64,000 nucleotides of DNA, from assembly GCF_003024195.1 (NCBI RefSeq), contig NZ_KZ679039.1:598285-662284 (forward strand). Direction: 5' to 3'. This stretch comes from Streptomyces dioscori. Lineage in GTDB: Bacteria; Actinomycetota; Actinomycetes; Streptomycetales; Streptomycetaceae. This document shows positions 16,850-26,291 of this stretch, one piece after another (within the stretch, counting starts at the first letter, position 1; every line of letters starts with the position of its first letter). A program made the translations under genes and the position numbers. The notes under the pieces were generated by a model. It saw nothing but the letters and a program-made list of their open reading frames with translations. It did no database searches and was not told the origin of the DNA.

Positions 16850-18150
16850 GCGGCACGGCTGAAGGGGTGTGTCGGTGGCGGGCGGCCGTGGCAGTCGTGG
16901 CGACGGTGGTCGTGGCGCTCGCGCTCGGGATGTTCCCGCTGACGGCAGGTAGCGCCGTCGCGGCGGAGAAACCGCAGGTGAAGCTCTCCAAGTCGCAGGC
17001 GGGGACGGGCGGATCCCTCACGGTGAGCGGCAGCGGCTGGCGGGCGAACGCCCTGCTGATGATGCTCATCTGCGGTCGGTCCTCGACCGACCGGGGCGTG
17101 ATCGGCGGGACCAACTCCTGCGCCAACGCGGACGGACGGGCCGTCACCACCGACGCGAAGGGCCGGTTCAGCAAGAAACTGCCGGTCACCGAACCGCCCG
17201 TACCGTGCCCCTGCGTGGTCCATGTCGCGACGGTCACCGGCGCGAAAGCGGACGCCGACGCACCCTTCCTGGTCGCGGGACACGAGGTCGAGCCGCTGCC
17301 CAAGGAGGACACCGCCGGGCGGCTGTCGGTGCTCACCGACACGCAGCTCGACGGCTCCAGTGGTCTGCTCACCTGGTTCGGCGCGCCGCCGTCCCGCAAG
17401 CTCGTCTTCACCGTCGGCAACCTCGGCACCACCGCCGTGAAGAACCCGGTCTTCCAGGTCGGCACCTCGCACGGCGTGTTCGCCCCGCAGTGGGACGAAC
17501 ACCAGTGGCGCGGCACGATCGGCCCCGGCAAGAAGGCGCGGATCACCCTGCCGGTGGAGCTGACCGCCGGTGCGCACGGCGACTACACGGTCTCCCTGAA
17601 GTTCGGCGGCAAGGTGCTCGCCGAACAACCGTGGGGCGTGGGCCGGCCCTGGGGCGTGACCCTCTTCTGGATCCTGGTCTGCGTCGTCGTACCGGCCGCG
17701 CTGTTCCGGACCGGGATGGCCGTGGTGGACCGGGTGCGGCCGAGGGGGCCCAACCAGGGTGCCGGACGGTTCGGGACCGATAGGGGCGGCAGGGGCGGCA
17801 GAGGTGCACGGAATGTGCGGCCCGGCCGGGGCGCGCACGGCGTGCGGCGCGGGGGGCTGCGGCTGCCCGAGGTCACCCTGCGGATGCCGAAGCTGAGTCT
17901 TTCGCCCGCCTCCAGGGACTCCGACGACGACCGCGACCCGGCCGACTCCGGCTCAGGCACTGGTTCCGGCACAGGTTCCGGCAGCGGCTCCGGCACCGGT
18001 GCCGGAGCAGGTACGCGTACGGGGGCCCGTACGCACTCCGCTCTGCCCTGGTTCACCCCGGACACCGATCCCGGGGGCGCCGAGGCCGAACAGCTCTCCG
18101 CACCGCACGAGAACACTCCGACGACCCCCACCAGGAAGGGAAACACGTGA
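16846..18150 (+). CDS. Secreted membrane protein with neocarzinostatin-like domain
   Basis: 434 aa from GTG 16846, which overlaps the preceding TGA. A signal peptide is at about 8-40. The domain at about 42-145 (QVKLSKSQAGTGGSLTVSGSGW to CPCVVHVATVTG) resembles the Ig-like fold of neocarzinostatin-type apoproteins. A second beta-rich region follows (TVGNLGTTAVKNPVFQVGTSHG). A membrane helix is at about 268-290 (TLFWILVCVVVPAALF), then a long Arg/Gly and Ser/Gly/Thr low-complexity cytoplasmic tail. Its end overlaps the next start. It is probably the membrane partner of a surface complex. Confidence 0.72.
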   Translation: MSGTAEGVCRWRAAVAVVATVVVALALGMFPLTAGSAVAAEKPQVKLSKSQAGTGGSLTVSGSGWRANALLMMLICGRSSTDRGVIGGTNSCANADGRAVTTDAKGRFSKKLPVTEPPVPCPCVVHVATVTGAKADADAPFLVAGHEVEPLPKEDTAGRLSVLTDTQLDGSSGLLTWFGAPPSRKLVFTVGNLGTTAVKNPVFQVGTSHGVFAPQWDEHQWRGTIGPGKKARITLPVELTAGAHGDYTVSLKFGGKVLAEQPWGVGRPWGVTLFWILVCVVVPAALFRTGMAVVDRVRPRGPNQGAGRFGTDRGGRGGRGARNVRPGRGAHGVRRGGLRLPEVTLRMPKLSLSPASRDSDDDRDPADSGSGTGSGTGSGSGSGTGAGAGTRTGARTHSALPWFTPDTDPGGAEAEQLSAPHENTPTTPTRKGNT

Positions 18151-19520
18151 GTACGCAACGGAGAGTCCGGCCGAGACCGAAGAAGCCCGGCGGCGGCCGG
18201 AGAGCGAGCGCGGCCGGAGTCGCGATGATGCTCGGCGGTGCGGGAGTCCTGCTGGGGGTGGCGGCGGCGCCCGCCCAGGCCGCCGAGGTGTCCTACGCGA
18301 CCGACTGCGTACCCCCTCCGGTCTCCGGGCTGCCGACGGTCAAGGGCACCACCAAGGTCGAGGTCAGCGCACCCGCCACGGCGAAGGTCGGTGACGAGGT
18401 CGAGGTGGTGTGGAAGTTCGCGCAGGCCGCGTCCAAGAACCCCGACCTCATCGACCTGCCCGCGAACTCGGTGCAGCCGTCCGGCACCCTCAAGGCGGCC
18501 GGTGCGCAGACCGCGTCCGTCGCGATGCAGGGGCCGCGCGAGAACCCGGCGATCCCCAAGGGCGGGGCGATGATCCTGTCCGACATGAAGGGCAAGCTGA
18601 AACTGACGACGGCCGGTGAGGTGACGCTGACACCGGACGCGTACGCCATCAACGTCATGTCCACGGACACCAAGTGCGCGCCTACGGAGACGGTGAAGCC
18701 CGCGGCGACGATCGAAGTCACGGCGGGGGACGGGGATCCGCCTCCCGAGTCGCCCGATCCGACGAGTCCGACGCCCACGCCGCCGGGGGACACGACCGGG
18801 GGCGAGACCGGCGGAGACACCGGCGGGGACAACGGGGGCAGTGACACGGGCGGCAGCACCGGTGGCGACGGGGAACAGACCGACTTCACCGGCAAGGCGG
18901 TCGACATCCCCTACGCGTGCAAGACGCCCATCGGGGACAAGAACGCGACCTCCCCGGTGCAGATCAACGCCAAGAAGAACGGCGGGAGTTACGACCTCAC
19001 CGTCCAGTTCAAGGGGTCCGTGATGGACAGCCCCGCCGACATCCCGGCCGACTCGGTCAAGCCGTCGATGGAGGTCGTGCTGGGCGGCGCGGACGAGGGC
19101 ACGGTCGCGGTCGAGGGGCCGACGAACTCCGAGGCCATCAAGTCCGGGGATCCGATGGTGATCTCCGACATGACCGGTACGTACAAGCCGGGCGCGGACG
19201 GGGAGTCGACGCTGTCGCCGGGCGTGCTGACGGTGAAGGCGCTCGGGACGACGACCACGTGCACGCCTACGAAGTCCGCGGTGTCCTTGACGCTCGACAC
19301 CTCTGCCCAGCCGGGTGGGGCGGCCGGGGGGAGCGGCTCCGCCGGGGGTAGTGCGTCTGGATCCGGGTCCGGGGGGAGTGCTTCTGGTTCCGGGGGTGGG
19401 CTCGCGGACACCGGCAGCGATGACGGTGGGGGGTTGCGGGCGCTCGGGCTTGTCGCGGGGACGGCGGTGCTGCTGGGTGGAGCGGTGTTCACCTTTATGC
19501 CCCGGGGGCGGCGGGGGTGA
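18147..19520 (+). CDS. Two-domain surface protein with LADTG sortase signal
   Basis: 457 aa from GTG 18147, overlapping the upstream TGA. A signal peptide ends near AAPAQAAEV. Domain 1 is at about 47-195; a Pro/Thr/Gly linker (SPTPTPPGD) follows; domain 2 (about 245-385, YACKTPIGDKNATSP to VKALGTTTTCTP) is a paralogue of the single domain in the first gene of the operon. A Ser/Gly-rich stalk leads to LADTGSDDG, a membrane helix and PRGRRG. LAxTG is the motif favoured by class E sortases of Streptomyces. No sortase gene lies nearby. Confidence 0.85.
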   Translation: MSTQRRVRPRPKKPGGGRRASAAGVAMMLGGAGVLLGVAAAPAQAAEVSYATDCVPPPVSGLPTVKGTTKVEVSAPATAKVGDEVEVVWKFAQAASKNPDLIDLPANSVQPSGTLKAAGAQTASVAMQGPRENPAIPKGGAMILSDMKGKLKLTTAGEVTLTPDAYAINVMSTDTKCAPTETVKPAATIEVTAGDGDPPPESPDPTSPTPTPPGDTTGGETGGDTGGDNGGSDTGGSTGGDGEQTDFTGKAVDIPYACKTPIGDKNATSPVQINAKKNGGSYDLTVQFKGSVMDSPADIPADSVKPSMEVVLGGADEGTVAVEGPTNSEAIKSGDPMVISDMTGTYKPGADGESTLSPGVLTVKALGTTTTCTPTKSAVSLTLDTSAQPGGAAGGSGSAGGSASGSGSGGSASGSGGGLADTGSDDGGGLRALGLVAGTAVLLGGAVFTFMPRGRRG

Positions 19521-19546
19521 GGTGCGTGGGCATCTGACGGTCCGCT

Positions 19547-19636
19547 GTGGCCGGCCGCGCAGTTCCCCGCGCCCCTAAAAGACTGCGCAGTTCCCCGCGC
19601 CCCCAGGTACCGGGGGGCGCGGGGAACTGGGCAATC
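19547..19636. repeat. Intergenic repeat cluster acting as a likely bidirectional terminator
   Basis: Two forward copies of GCGCAGTTCCCCGCGCCCC and one inverted copy. The second forward and the inverted copy (19585-19632) pair over nearly 20 bp around AGGTACC. It lies between the convergent surface operon and the POT transporter gene. Confidence 0.8.
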
Positions 19637-19657
19637 TATTTGTCTTTCGCGGAGCGG

Positions 19658-21160
19658 CTAGTTCACGTTGCCCATCAAGGACTTGACCTTGTTGCGGTAC
19701 ATGAAGATCGCCGCGCCCGCGACCACCGCGAGGGTGGCCTCCAGGGCCACGATCCCCATCCCGTTCAGATCGACCCCCGCGATGGAGAGCAGCGCGGTCG
19801 TCGCGTCGCCCGCGGTGACCGCCAGGAACCAGACGCCCATCATCTGCGAGGCGTACTTCGCGGGGGCCATCTTCGTGGTGACGGAGAGGCCGACCGGGGA
19901 GAGGGCCAGTTCGCCGACGGTCTGGACGAAGTAGATGGCGACCAGCCACATCGCGGCGGCCTTGTGACCGCCCTCGGCGATCGACAGCGGGGCCAGGAAG
20001 AGGAAGAACGAGGCACCGACCAGGACCAGACCGGACGAGAACTTCACGATCGTGCTCGGCTCCCGGCCGGCCCGGTTCAGCGCCAGCCACGCCCAGGCGA
20101 AGACCGGGGCGAGCGCCATGATCATGACCGGGTTGACCGACTGGTACCAGGAGACCGGGAAGCTCCAGCCGAAGACGCTGTTCTCCGCGGACTTCTCCGC
20201 GAAGATCGACAGCGTGGAGCCGCCCTGGTCGTAGATCATCCAGAAGACGGCCGCGGCGACGAAGAACCAGATGTACGCGGACATCCGCGACTGCTCGACC
20301 CGGTCCAGCGACTTGTCCCGCTTGATCCTGGCGATCACCCAGACCGGGACGACCAGGCCGATGACCGCGAGCGGCGCCATGATCCAGTTCAGCGTGTAGT
20401 GGCCGGAGAGGCCGACGACGGCATAGAAGACCACGGCGACGGCCAGCCACAGCAGACCCTTGCGCAGCGTCGAGGCCTTCTCCTCGGCGGACATCGGCGT
20501 CGGGACGACGTCGGAACGCGCGTCGAGGTGACGGCGGCCCATCAGGAACTGCGCCAGGCCCAGCGCCATGCCGAGCGCGGCGAGCGCGAAGCCCAGATGC
20601 CAGTTCACCTTCTCGCCGAGGGTGCCGATCGCCAGTGGAGCGGCGAAGGCACCCAGGTTGATGCCGATGTAGAAGATGGTGAAGCCGCCGTCGCGGCGCG
20701 GGTCGTCCGCGCCCTTGTAGAGGTGGCCGACCATCGTGGAGATGTTGGCCTTCAGCAGACCCGAGCCGATCGCGACGAGACCGAGGCCCGCGAAGAAGGT
20801 GCCGGACGAGGGCAGTGCCAGCGTCAGATGGCCCAGCATGATGACCAGTCCCGCGACGGCGACGGTCTTGCGGGGGCCGAGCACGCGGTCCGCGAACCAG
20901 CCGCCGGGAAGGGCGAGCAGGTACACGAGCGACAGGTACACCGAGTAGATCGCGGTCGCGGTGGTCGCGCTCATGTGCAGGCCACCGGGGGCGACCAGGT
21001 AGAGCGGCAGAAGTGCCCTCATGCCGTAGTAGGAGAACCTCTCCCACATCTCGGTCATGAAGAGTGTGGCCAGTCCGCGGGGGTGGCCGAAGAAGGTCTG
21101 CTCGTATCCGGAACCGGGGGTGCCCGGAGAGACCGAGTCCTTCGTCAGGCTGGACGCCAT
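19658..21160 (-). CDS. POT/PTR-family proton-dependent oligopeptide transporter
   Basis: 500 aa from the ATG at 21158-21160, with AAGGAA upstream; the longer frame above it is not coding. GHPRGLATLFMTEMWERFSYYGMRALL and FTIFYIGINLGAF are the two POT signature regions, including the ExxER-like TEMWERF proton-coupling motif. About 14 hydrophobic helices are visible. It should import di- and tripeptides across the cytoplasmic membrane. It is convergent with the surface operon and divergent from a two-component system across about 440 bp. Confidence 0.94.
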   Translation of the reverse strand: MASSLTKDSVSPGTPGSGYEQTFFGHPRGLATLFMTEMWERFSYYGMRALLPLYLVAPGGLHMSATTATAIYSVYLSLVYLLALPGGWFADRVLGPRKTVAVAGLVIMLGHLTLALPSSGTFFAGLGLVAIGSGLLKANISTMVGHLYKGADDPRRDGGFTIFYIGINLGAFAAPLAIGTLGEKVNWHLGFALAALGMALGLAQFLMGRRHLDARSDVVPTPMSAEEKASTLRKGLLWLAVAVVFYAVVGLSGHYTLNWIMAPLAVIGLVVPVWVIARIKRDKSLDRVEQSRMSAYIWFFVAAAVFWMIYDQGGSTLSIFAEKSAENSVFGWSFPVSWYQSVNPVMIMALAPVFAWAWLALNRAGREPSTIVKFSSGLVLVGASFFLFLAPLSIAEGGHKAAAMWLVAIYFVQTVGELALSPVGLSVTTKMAPAKYASQMMGVWFLAVTAGDATTALLSIAGVDLNGMGIVALEATLAVVAGAAIFMYRNKVKSLMGNVN

Positions 21161-21604
21161 GGTCGTTCCTTGCTGGTCGGGACGCGCCGCCGAGGCGGAC
21201 ACCGCCGGAGCGGAGGCCGCTTGAGCGGTATGGGGTTGCGCGCCCGGTGGGGGAGGCGGCCGGCACCGGCGGGTCGGCCGTCCCGCCCCACGCCCAGGGG
21301 GTTCCGCTACGTCTGGAAGCAGTGGACGACGACCACCGGGATCCACGCCCGTCACGCGTTCTCGCGCTCGGGGCCCGGCCACAGGTCACGTCTGGTCACC
21401 ATAAGGCTCTACGTCGCAGCAATGCCGCATATGGCATGACTTGAGAGATGGATCACAGGTGTGGATGGAACCATGCGCCTGATTCGAAGGCCGTTCACAG
21501 ATTTACATCCTGAACCCCAGGGTCGCACGGTCCGAAGGGGCAAGGACCGACACTGATGTCGATCACCCTCACTGCGCCGCCGTACAGCGGACTACCATCA
21601 GTTC
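21161..21604. other. Divergent intergenic region, POT transporter / response regulator
   Basis: 444 bp. No credible gene. It contains an ATGCC-GCATAT-GGCAT inverted repeat (about 21421-21436) that could be a promoter or operator for the transporter. Just before the response-regulator ATG is TACCAT (21593-21598), a -10-like hexamer six bases from the start, with no Shine-Dalgarno sequence. That fits a leaderless transcript. Confidence 0.5.
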
Positions 21605-22282
21605 ATGACCCGAGTACTGCTCGCCGAGGACGACGCGTCCATCTCGGAACCCCTGGCTCGCGCCCTGCGCCGCGAGGGGTACGAGGTTGAGGTACGCGAG
21701 GACGGACCCACCGCGCTCGACGCGGGCATCCAGGGCGGTATCGATCTGGTCGTGCTCGACCTCGGGCTGCCCGGTATGGACGGACTGGAGGTGGCCCGGC
21801 GGCTGCGCGCCGAGGGGATGACCGTGCCGGTCCTCATCCTGACCGCGCGCGCCGACGAGGTGGACACCGTCGTGGGCCTGGACGCGGGCGCGGACGACTA
21901 CGTGACCAAGCCCTTCCGGCTCGCCGAACTGCTGGCCCGCGTACGGGCCCTGCTGCGGCGCGGCGCCGCCGAGCCCCAGCAGCCGCCCGCCACGCACGGG
22001 GTGCGGATCGACGTCGAGTCGCACCGGGCGTGGATGGGCGACGAGGAGCTGCAGCTGACGGCCAAGGAGTTCGACCTGCTCCGGGTGCTCGTCAGGGACG
22101 CCGGGCGGGTCGTCACGCGTGACCAGCTGATGCGTGAGGTCTGGGACACGACGTGGTGGTCGTCGACCAAGACACTCGACATGCACATCTCCTGGCTGCG
22201 GAAGAAGCTGGGGGATGACGCGGCGAACCCGCGGTACATCGCGACGGTACGAGGAGTGGGCTTCCGCTTCGAGAAGAGTTGA
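21605..22282 (+). CDS. OmpR/PhoB-family response regulator
   Basis: 225 aa, ATG 21605. The receiver domain covers about 1-118, with acidic pair DD near the start, phosphorylation aspartate in VVLDLGLPGMDG and the conserved Lys in YVTKPFRLAELLARV. The winged-helix output domain is at about 130-222 (LTAKEFDLLRVLVRDAGRVVTRDQL, STKTLDMHISWLRKKLG). It pairs with the histidine kinase 143 bp downstream, separated by an intergenic repeat. The start appears leaderless. The target regulon cannot be read from sequence. Confidence 0.95.
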   Translation: MTRVLLAEDDASISEPLARALRREGYEVEVREDGPTALDAGIQGGIDLVVLDLGLPGMDGLEVARRLRAEGMTVPVLILTARADEVDTVVGLDAGADDYVTKPFRLAELLARVRALLRRGAAEPQQPPATHGVRIDVESHRAWMGDEELQLTAKEFDLLRVLVRDAGRVVTRDQLMREVWDTTWWSSTKTLDMHISWLRKKLGDDAANPRYIATVRGVGFRFEKS

Positions 22283-22348
22283 CCTGTTGCTGTCGGCCGC
22301 GCCCCCTCGCCGTCATGTCGTCGGTGGGTGCGCGGCAGCGGGCCGTGC

Positions 22349-22390
22349 GTGGCTGGTCGCGCAGTTCCCCGCGCCCCTGACGGGGCGCGG
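22349..22390 (+). repeat. Intergenic repeat between response regulator and kinase
   Basis: TGGCTGGTCGCGCAGTTCCC then CGCGCCCCTGACGGGGCGCGG. It includes a self-complementary GCGCCCCTGACGGGGCGC hairpin that may attenuate transcription into the kinase gene. Confidence 0.8.
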
Positions 22391-22425
22391 GTCCAGCCCG
22401 GATCACCAGTTGCCCGGAGGGACCT

Positions 22426-23694
22426 GTGCGTCGCCGTCTCATCAATTCCACGCTGGCCGTCGTGCTGGTGGTGATCGCCGTGTTCGGGGTCTCGCTCGTC
22501 ATCGTCGAGACCCGCACGATCAGCAACAGCGCCCAGGAACGGGTGGACTCCGAGGCCGTACGGCTGGTCAGCATCGTCGACAGCCGCATCCTCGGCGACG
22601 AGCAGGTCAACGCCCGGGTCCTCAAGGACCAGGTCACCGGCGACCGGTACGCGCGCATCGAGATCCCGGGCCGCGACACCATCCACATCGGCACGCCGCC
22701 CACCGGTGACGTCATCACCTCCACCCGCGAGGGCGAGGAGGGCGAGACCGTCACGGTGGAGGAGGCGAGCTCGGCGGTCACCCGCGAGGTCGGCCGTACG
22801 CTGCTGATCATCGCCGCGGTGGCCCTGCTCGCGGTGATCGCCGCCGTCCTCCTCGCGGTCCGCCAGGCCAACCGGCTCACCTCCCCGCTGACCGACCTCG
22901 CGGAGACCGCGGAACGGCTCGGATCGGGCGACCCGCGCCCGCGCCACAAGCGGTACGGGGTGCCGGAGCTGGACCGGGTCGCCGATGTGCTGGACGGCTC
23001 GGCCGAGCGCATCGCCCGCATGCTGACGGCCGAGCGGCGCCTCGCGGCCGACGCCTCGCACCAGCTGCGTACGCCGCTGACCGCGCTGTCCATGCGGCTG
23101 GAGGAGATCACCCTCACCGACGACCCGAGCACGGTGAAGGAGGAGGCGACCATCGCGCTGGCGCAGGTCGAGCGGCTCACCGACGTGGTCGAGCGGCTGC
23201 TGACCAACGCCCGCGACCCGCGTACCGGCTCCGCCGTCACGTTCGACCTCGACGAGGTCATCAAGCAGCAGCTCGCCGAATGGCGCCCGGCCTACCGCAA
23301 CGCGGGGCGCGCGATCGTCAGCTCGGGCAAACACCATCTGCAGGCCGTCGGGACGCCGGGGGCCGTGGCCCAGGTCCTCGCCGCGCTGATCGAGAACTCG
23401 CTGATGCACGGCGGTGGGACGGTCGCGCTGCGTACGCGGGTCACCGGCAACCAGGCCGTGATCGAGGTCACCGACGAGGGGGCGGGGGTGCCGGCCGATC
23501 TGGGTGCGCGGATCTTCGAGCGGGCGATCAGTGGGCGCAACTCCACGGGGATCGGGCTCGCGGTCGCGCGTGACCTCGCGGAGGCGGACGGGGGGCGGCT
23601 GGAGATGCTTCAGGCTCAGCCGCCTGTGTTCGGGTTGTTCTTGTCGCGTACGCCGTTGAAACGGCGGGACGGCGACGAGCCCACGGTCCGTTAG
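22426..23694 (+). CDS. Two-component sensor histidine kinase
   Basis: 422 aa from GTG 22426 (CGGAGGGACCT upstream). N-terminal membrane helix (about 8-30), extracytoplasmic loop of roughly 95 aa, second helix (about 125-147), HAMP-like linker, H-box ADASHQLRTPLTAL with the phospho-accepting His, N-box LAALIENSLMHGGG, G1 VTDEGAGVP and a G2-like STGIGLAVARDLAEADGG. It is the cognate partner of the OmpR-type regulator upstream. The signal is unknown; the extracellular loop is short and has no recognisable domain. Confidence 0.95.
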   Translation: MRRRLINSTLAVVLVVIAVFGVSLVIVETRTISNSAQERVDSEAVRLVSIVDSRILGDEQVNARVLKDQVTGDRYARIEIPGRDTIHIGTPPTGDVITSTREGEEGETVTVEEASSAVTREVGRTLLIIAAVALLAVIAAVLLAVRQANRLTSPLTDLAETAERLGSGDPRPRHKRYGVPELDRVADVLDGSAERIARMLTAERRLAADASHQLRTPLTALSMRLEEITLTDDPSTVKEEATIALAQVERLTDVVERLLTNARDPRTGSAVTFDLDEVIKQQLAEWRPAYRNAGRAIVSSGKHHLQAVGTPGAVAQVLAALIENSLMHGGGTVALRTRVTGNQAVIEVTDEGAGVPADLGARIFERAISGRNSTGIGLAVARDLAEADGGRLEMLQAQPPVFGLFLSRTPLKRRDGDEPTVR

Positions 23695-23739
23695 GGGTGG
23701 CGCTCCGCTGAGGGGCGTTGTGGGCATCTGCCGCGCCGT

Positions 23740-23820
23740 CTGGGCTGGTCGCGCAGTTCCCCGCGCCCCTGAAGGGCGAAAACCAAAAGATTGCGCCGTT
23801 CCCCGCGCCCCTTAGGGGCT
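23740..23820. repeat. Two intergenic repeat copies between convergent genes
   Basis: Two forward cores (GCGCAGTTCCCCGCGCCCCT and GCGCCGTTCCCCGCGCCCCT) about 43 bp apart, ending in AGGGGCTCATGGGGCTCAAG. They lie between the histidine-kinase stop and the convergent GtrA gene. Confidence 0.8.
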
Positions 23821-23837
23821 CATGGGGCTCAAGGGGC

Positions 23838-24407
23838 TCAGCGGACCCGTTGGACCTGGCGGACGGGGCGGGGTGGGGGGTCTTCTGCCAGGTATGGGGT
23901 CGGGTTCTCCAGGATCGATTCCGCGTCCGTCACCGGGTCGTGGGCCGGGGTGACCCGGAAGACCCATGTGCGGTAGGACCAGAAGCGGAAGAGCGTCGCG
24001 ATGCCGATGCCGACGAACTTGAAGACGTTGCTCGCCAGCGGGCTGTCGAAGCCCAGGCCGTACGTCGCGGCGAAGAGGAACCCGTTCTCGATGACGAGCC
24101 CGATCGCGCTGAACAGCATGAACAGCGTCAGTTCCTTGGTGCGGCCACTCTTGTCGCGATCGCGGTACGTGAAGTAGCGGAAACCGATGTAGTTCGAGAC
24201 GATGGCGACGACCGTGGCGATCACACTGGCCCGCACGACCTGTAGGTCGGTCGTGTGGCGCACCAGGTTGAAGACGATCAGGTTGACGAGGAGACCGGCT
24301 CCGCCGACCGCGCCGAACTTGGCGATTTCCCTGGTCAGGCGCTCGATCCGAAGGCGAACAGCGCTGGTCGGCCTGGCATGAGCCCCGCGTTTACCAGCTG
24401 TGCCCAT
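23838..24407 (-). CDS. GtrA-family membrane protein
   Basis: 189 aa from the ATG at 24405-24407 (MGTAGKRGAHARP). Four hydrophobic helices are visible: FGAVGGAGLLVNLIVFNLV, ASVIATVVAIVSNYIGFRYF, LFMLFSAIGLVIENGFLF, and SNVFKFVGIGIATLFRFWSYRTWVF. SNYIGFRYFTY and RFWSYRTWVF are typical of the GtrA family, linked to polyprenyl-glycan transfer across the membrane. The C-terminal 35 residues are hydrophilic. It is divergent from purK; a role in wall glycosylation is inferred from family only. Confidence 0.9.
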   Translation of the reverse strand: MGTAGKRGAHARPTSAVRLRIERLTREIAKFGAVGGAGLLVNLIVFNLVRHTTDLQVVRASVIATVVAIVSNYIGFRYFTYRDRDKSGRTKELTLFMLFSAIGLVIENGFLFAATYGLGFDSPLASNVFKFVGIGIATLFRFWSYRTWVFRVTPAHDPVTDAESILENPTPYLAEDPPPRPVRQVQRVR

Positions 24408-24588
24408 GGTGTCGCCCAGCCCCCGTCTCGTCGGATACGTCATTTTCGTCAACCTTCGTCGACTCCGCCATGCTAACCAGCGGTTCCCTCGGGTGCCCGG
24501 CCCGGACTCGAAGATGTGGCCGGGATGTGATGAACCGGCACAATTTCCGATGATCATGCGGGCGACAGGGGTGGCTCGAAACGGCCGA

Positions 24589-24594
24589 TACCCT
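24589..24594 (+). promoter_or_regulatory. -10 element of a probably leaderless purK transcript
   Basis: TACCCT seven bases from the GTG start, with no usable Shine-Dalgarno sequence. The sequence around it (ATACCCTG) is repeated before the succinate-semialdehyde dehydrogenase ATG. The -35 is weak. Confidence 0.45.
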
Positions 24595-24600
24595 GGGGGT

Positions 24601-25761
24601 GTGACGTTCCCGGTAGTCGGCATGGTCGGCGGCGGTCAGCTCGCTCGTATGACGCACGAGGCTGGCATCCCGCTCGGCATCAGGTTCAAGCTCCTCAGTG
24701 AGACCCCTCAGGAGTCCGCGGCGCAGGTGGTGGGTGAGGTCGTCGTCGGCGACCATCGCGACCTCGACACGCTGCGGGACTTCGCGCGGGGCTGCGATGT
24801 GATCACTTTCGATCACGAACATGTACCCACCGAGCATCTGCGGGCACTGGAGGCGGACGGCATCCCCGTGCGCCCCGGCCCCGACGCGCTCGTGCACGCC
24901 CAGGACAAGGGCGTGATGCGCGCGAAGCTCGTCGAGATCGGGGTGCCGTGCCCACGGCACCGGATCGTGAGCGATCCGGCCGACGTGACCGCGTTCGCGG
25001 CGGAAGGGCTCCCCGAAGGGGCCGAGGGGGACGGCTTCCCCGTCGTCCTCAAGACCGTCCGCGGCGGCTACGACGGCAAGGGCGTGTGGATCGTCCGGTC
25101 CGCGGCCGACGCCGAGGACCCCTTCCGCGCCGGTGTCCCGGTCCTCGCGGAGGAGAAGGTCGACTTCGCCCGCGAGCTGGCCGCCAACGTCGTACGGTCG
25201 CCGCACGGCCAGGCCGTGGCGTACCCGGTGGTGGAGTCCCAGCAGGTCGACGGGGTCTGCGACACGGTGATCGCGCCCGCGCCCGGCATCTCCGAGGAGC
25301 TGGCGCTCAAGGCCGAGGAACTGGCCCTGCGCATCGCGAAGGAACTCGGCGTCGTCGGCCACCTCGCCGTCGAGCTGTTCGAGACCCGAGACGGCCGCAT
25401 CCTCGTCAACGAACTGGCCATGCGCCCGCACAACTCCGGCCACTGGACCCAGGACGGTTCGATCACCTCCCAGTTCGCCAACCACGTCCGCGCGGTCCTG
25501 GACCTGCCGCTGGGCGACCCGCGCCCGCGCGCGAAGTGGACGGTCATGGTGAACGTCCTGGGCGGCGACTACCCCGACATGTACTCCGCGTACCTGCACT
25601 GCATGGCACGCGACCCCCAGCTCAAGATCCACATGTATGGAAAGGACGTGAAGCCCGGCCGCAAGGTGGGCCACGTCAACACCTACGGCGACGACCTCGA
25701 CGACGTGCTGGAGCGCGCCCGTCACGCAGCCGGCTACCTCAGAGGAACGATCACCGAATGA
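24601..25761 (+). CDS. purK: N5-carboxyaminoimidazole ribonucleotide synthase
   Basis: 386 aa, GTG 24601 ([17 protein letters not shown]). ATP-grasp enzyme that carboxylates aminoimidazole ribonucleotide with bicarbonate in purine synthesis. Evidence: N-terminal [14 protein letters not shown], the ITFDHEHV substrate loop, [12 protein letters not shown] in the ATP-grasp core, and [14 protein letters not shown] at the metal/phosphate site. Its last codons overlap the purE start (ATGA), so the two enzymes, which act consecutively, are co-translated. Upstream is a -10-like TACCCT and no ribosome-binding site. Confidence 0.96.
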   Translation: MTFPVVGMVGGGQLARMTHEAGIPLGIRFKLLSETPQESAAQVVGEVVVGDHRDLDTLRDFARGCDVITFDHEHVPTEHLRALEADGIPVRPGPDALVHAQDKGVMRAKLVEIGVPCPRHRIVSDPADVTAFAAEGLPEGAEGDGFPVVLKTVRGGYDGKGVWIVRSAADAEDPFRAGVPVLAEEKVDFARELAANVVRSPHGQAVAYPVVESQQVDGVCDTVIAPAPGISEELALKAEELALRIAKELGVVGHLAVELFETRDGRILVNELAMRPHNSGHWTQDGSITSQFANHVRAVLDLPLGDPRPRAKWTVMVNVLGGDYPDMYSAYLHCMARDPQLKIHMYGKDVKPGRKVGHVNTYGDDLDDVLERARHAAGYLRGTITE

Positions 25762-26291
25762 GCCCTGTCGTAGGCATTGTCATGGGGTCGGACTCCGACT
25801 GGCCCGTCATGGAGGCCGCCGCGAAGGCCCTCGACGAGTTCGAGATCGCGTACGAGGTCGACGTGGTCTCCGCCCACCGGATGCCCCGCGAGATGATCAC
25901 GTACGGCGAGGAGGCGGCCGGCCGCGGCCTGAAAGCGATCATCGCGGGCGCGGGCGGCGCGGCCCATCTGCCCGGCATGCTCGCCTCGGTCAGCCCGCTG
26001 CCCGTGATCGGCGTACCGGTCCCGCTGAAGTACCTCGACGGCATGGACTCGCTGCTGTCGATCGTCCAGATGCCGGCCGGTGTCCCGGTCGCCACGGTCT
26101 CGGTGGGCGGCGCGCGCAACGCCGGTCTGCTCGCCGCCCGCATCCTGGCCACGCACGACGAGGAACTCCTCGCCCGGATGCGTGACTTCCAGCAGGAGCT
26201 GAACGACCAGGCCACCGAGAAGGGCAAGCGGCTGCGCTCCAAGGTGGAGAGCGGCGCGGGCACGGGCAGCGGTTTCGGCTTCGGAAAGTGA
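25758..26291 (+). CDS. purE: N5-carboxyaminoimidazole ribonucleotide mutase
   Basis: 177 aa, ATG overlapping the purK stop. [23 protein letters not shown] and [14 protein letters not shown] are the class I PurE signature. The protein converts N5-CAIR to CAIR and forms octamers in the family. The C-terminal 12 residues are Gly/Ser-rich ([12 protein letters not shown]), an extension beyond the core. The stop overlaps the GTG of the following dipeptidase gene, giving a purK-purE-dipeptidase operon. Confidence 0.97.
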   Translation: MSPVVGIVMGSDSDWPVMEAAAKALDEFEIAYEVDVVSAHRMPREMITYGEEAAGRGLKAIIAGAGGAAHLPGMLASVSPLPVIGVPVPLKYLDGMDSLLSIVQMPAGVPVATVSVGGARNAGLLAARILATHDEELLARMRDFQQELNDQATEKGKRLRSKVESGAGTGSGFGFGK

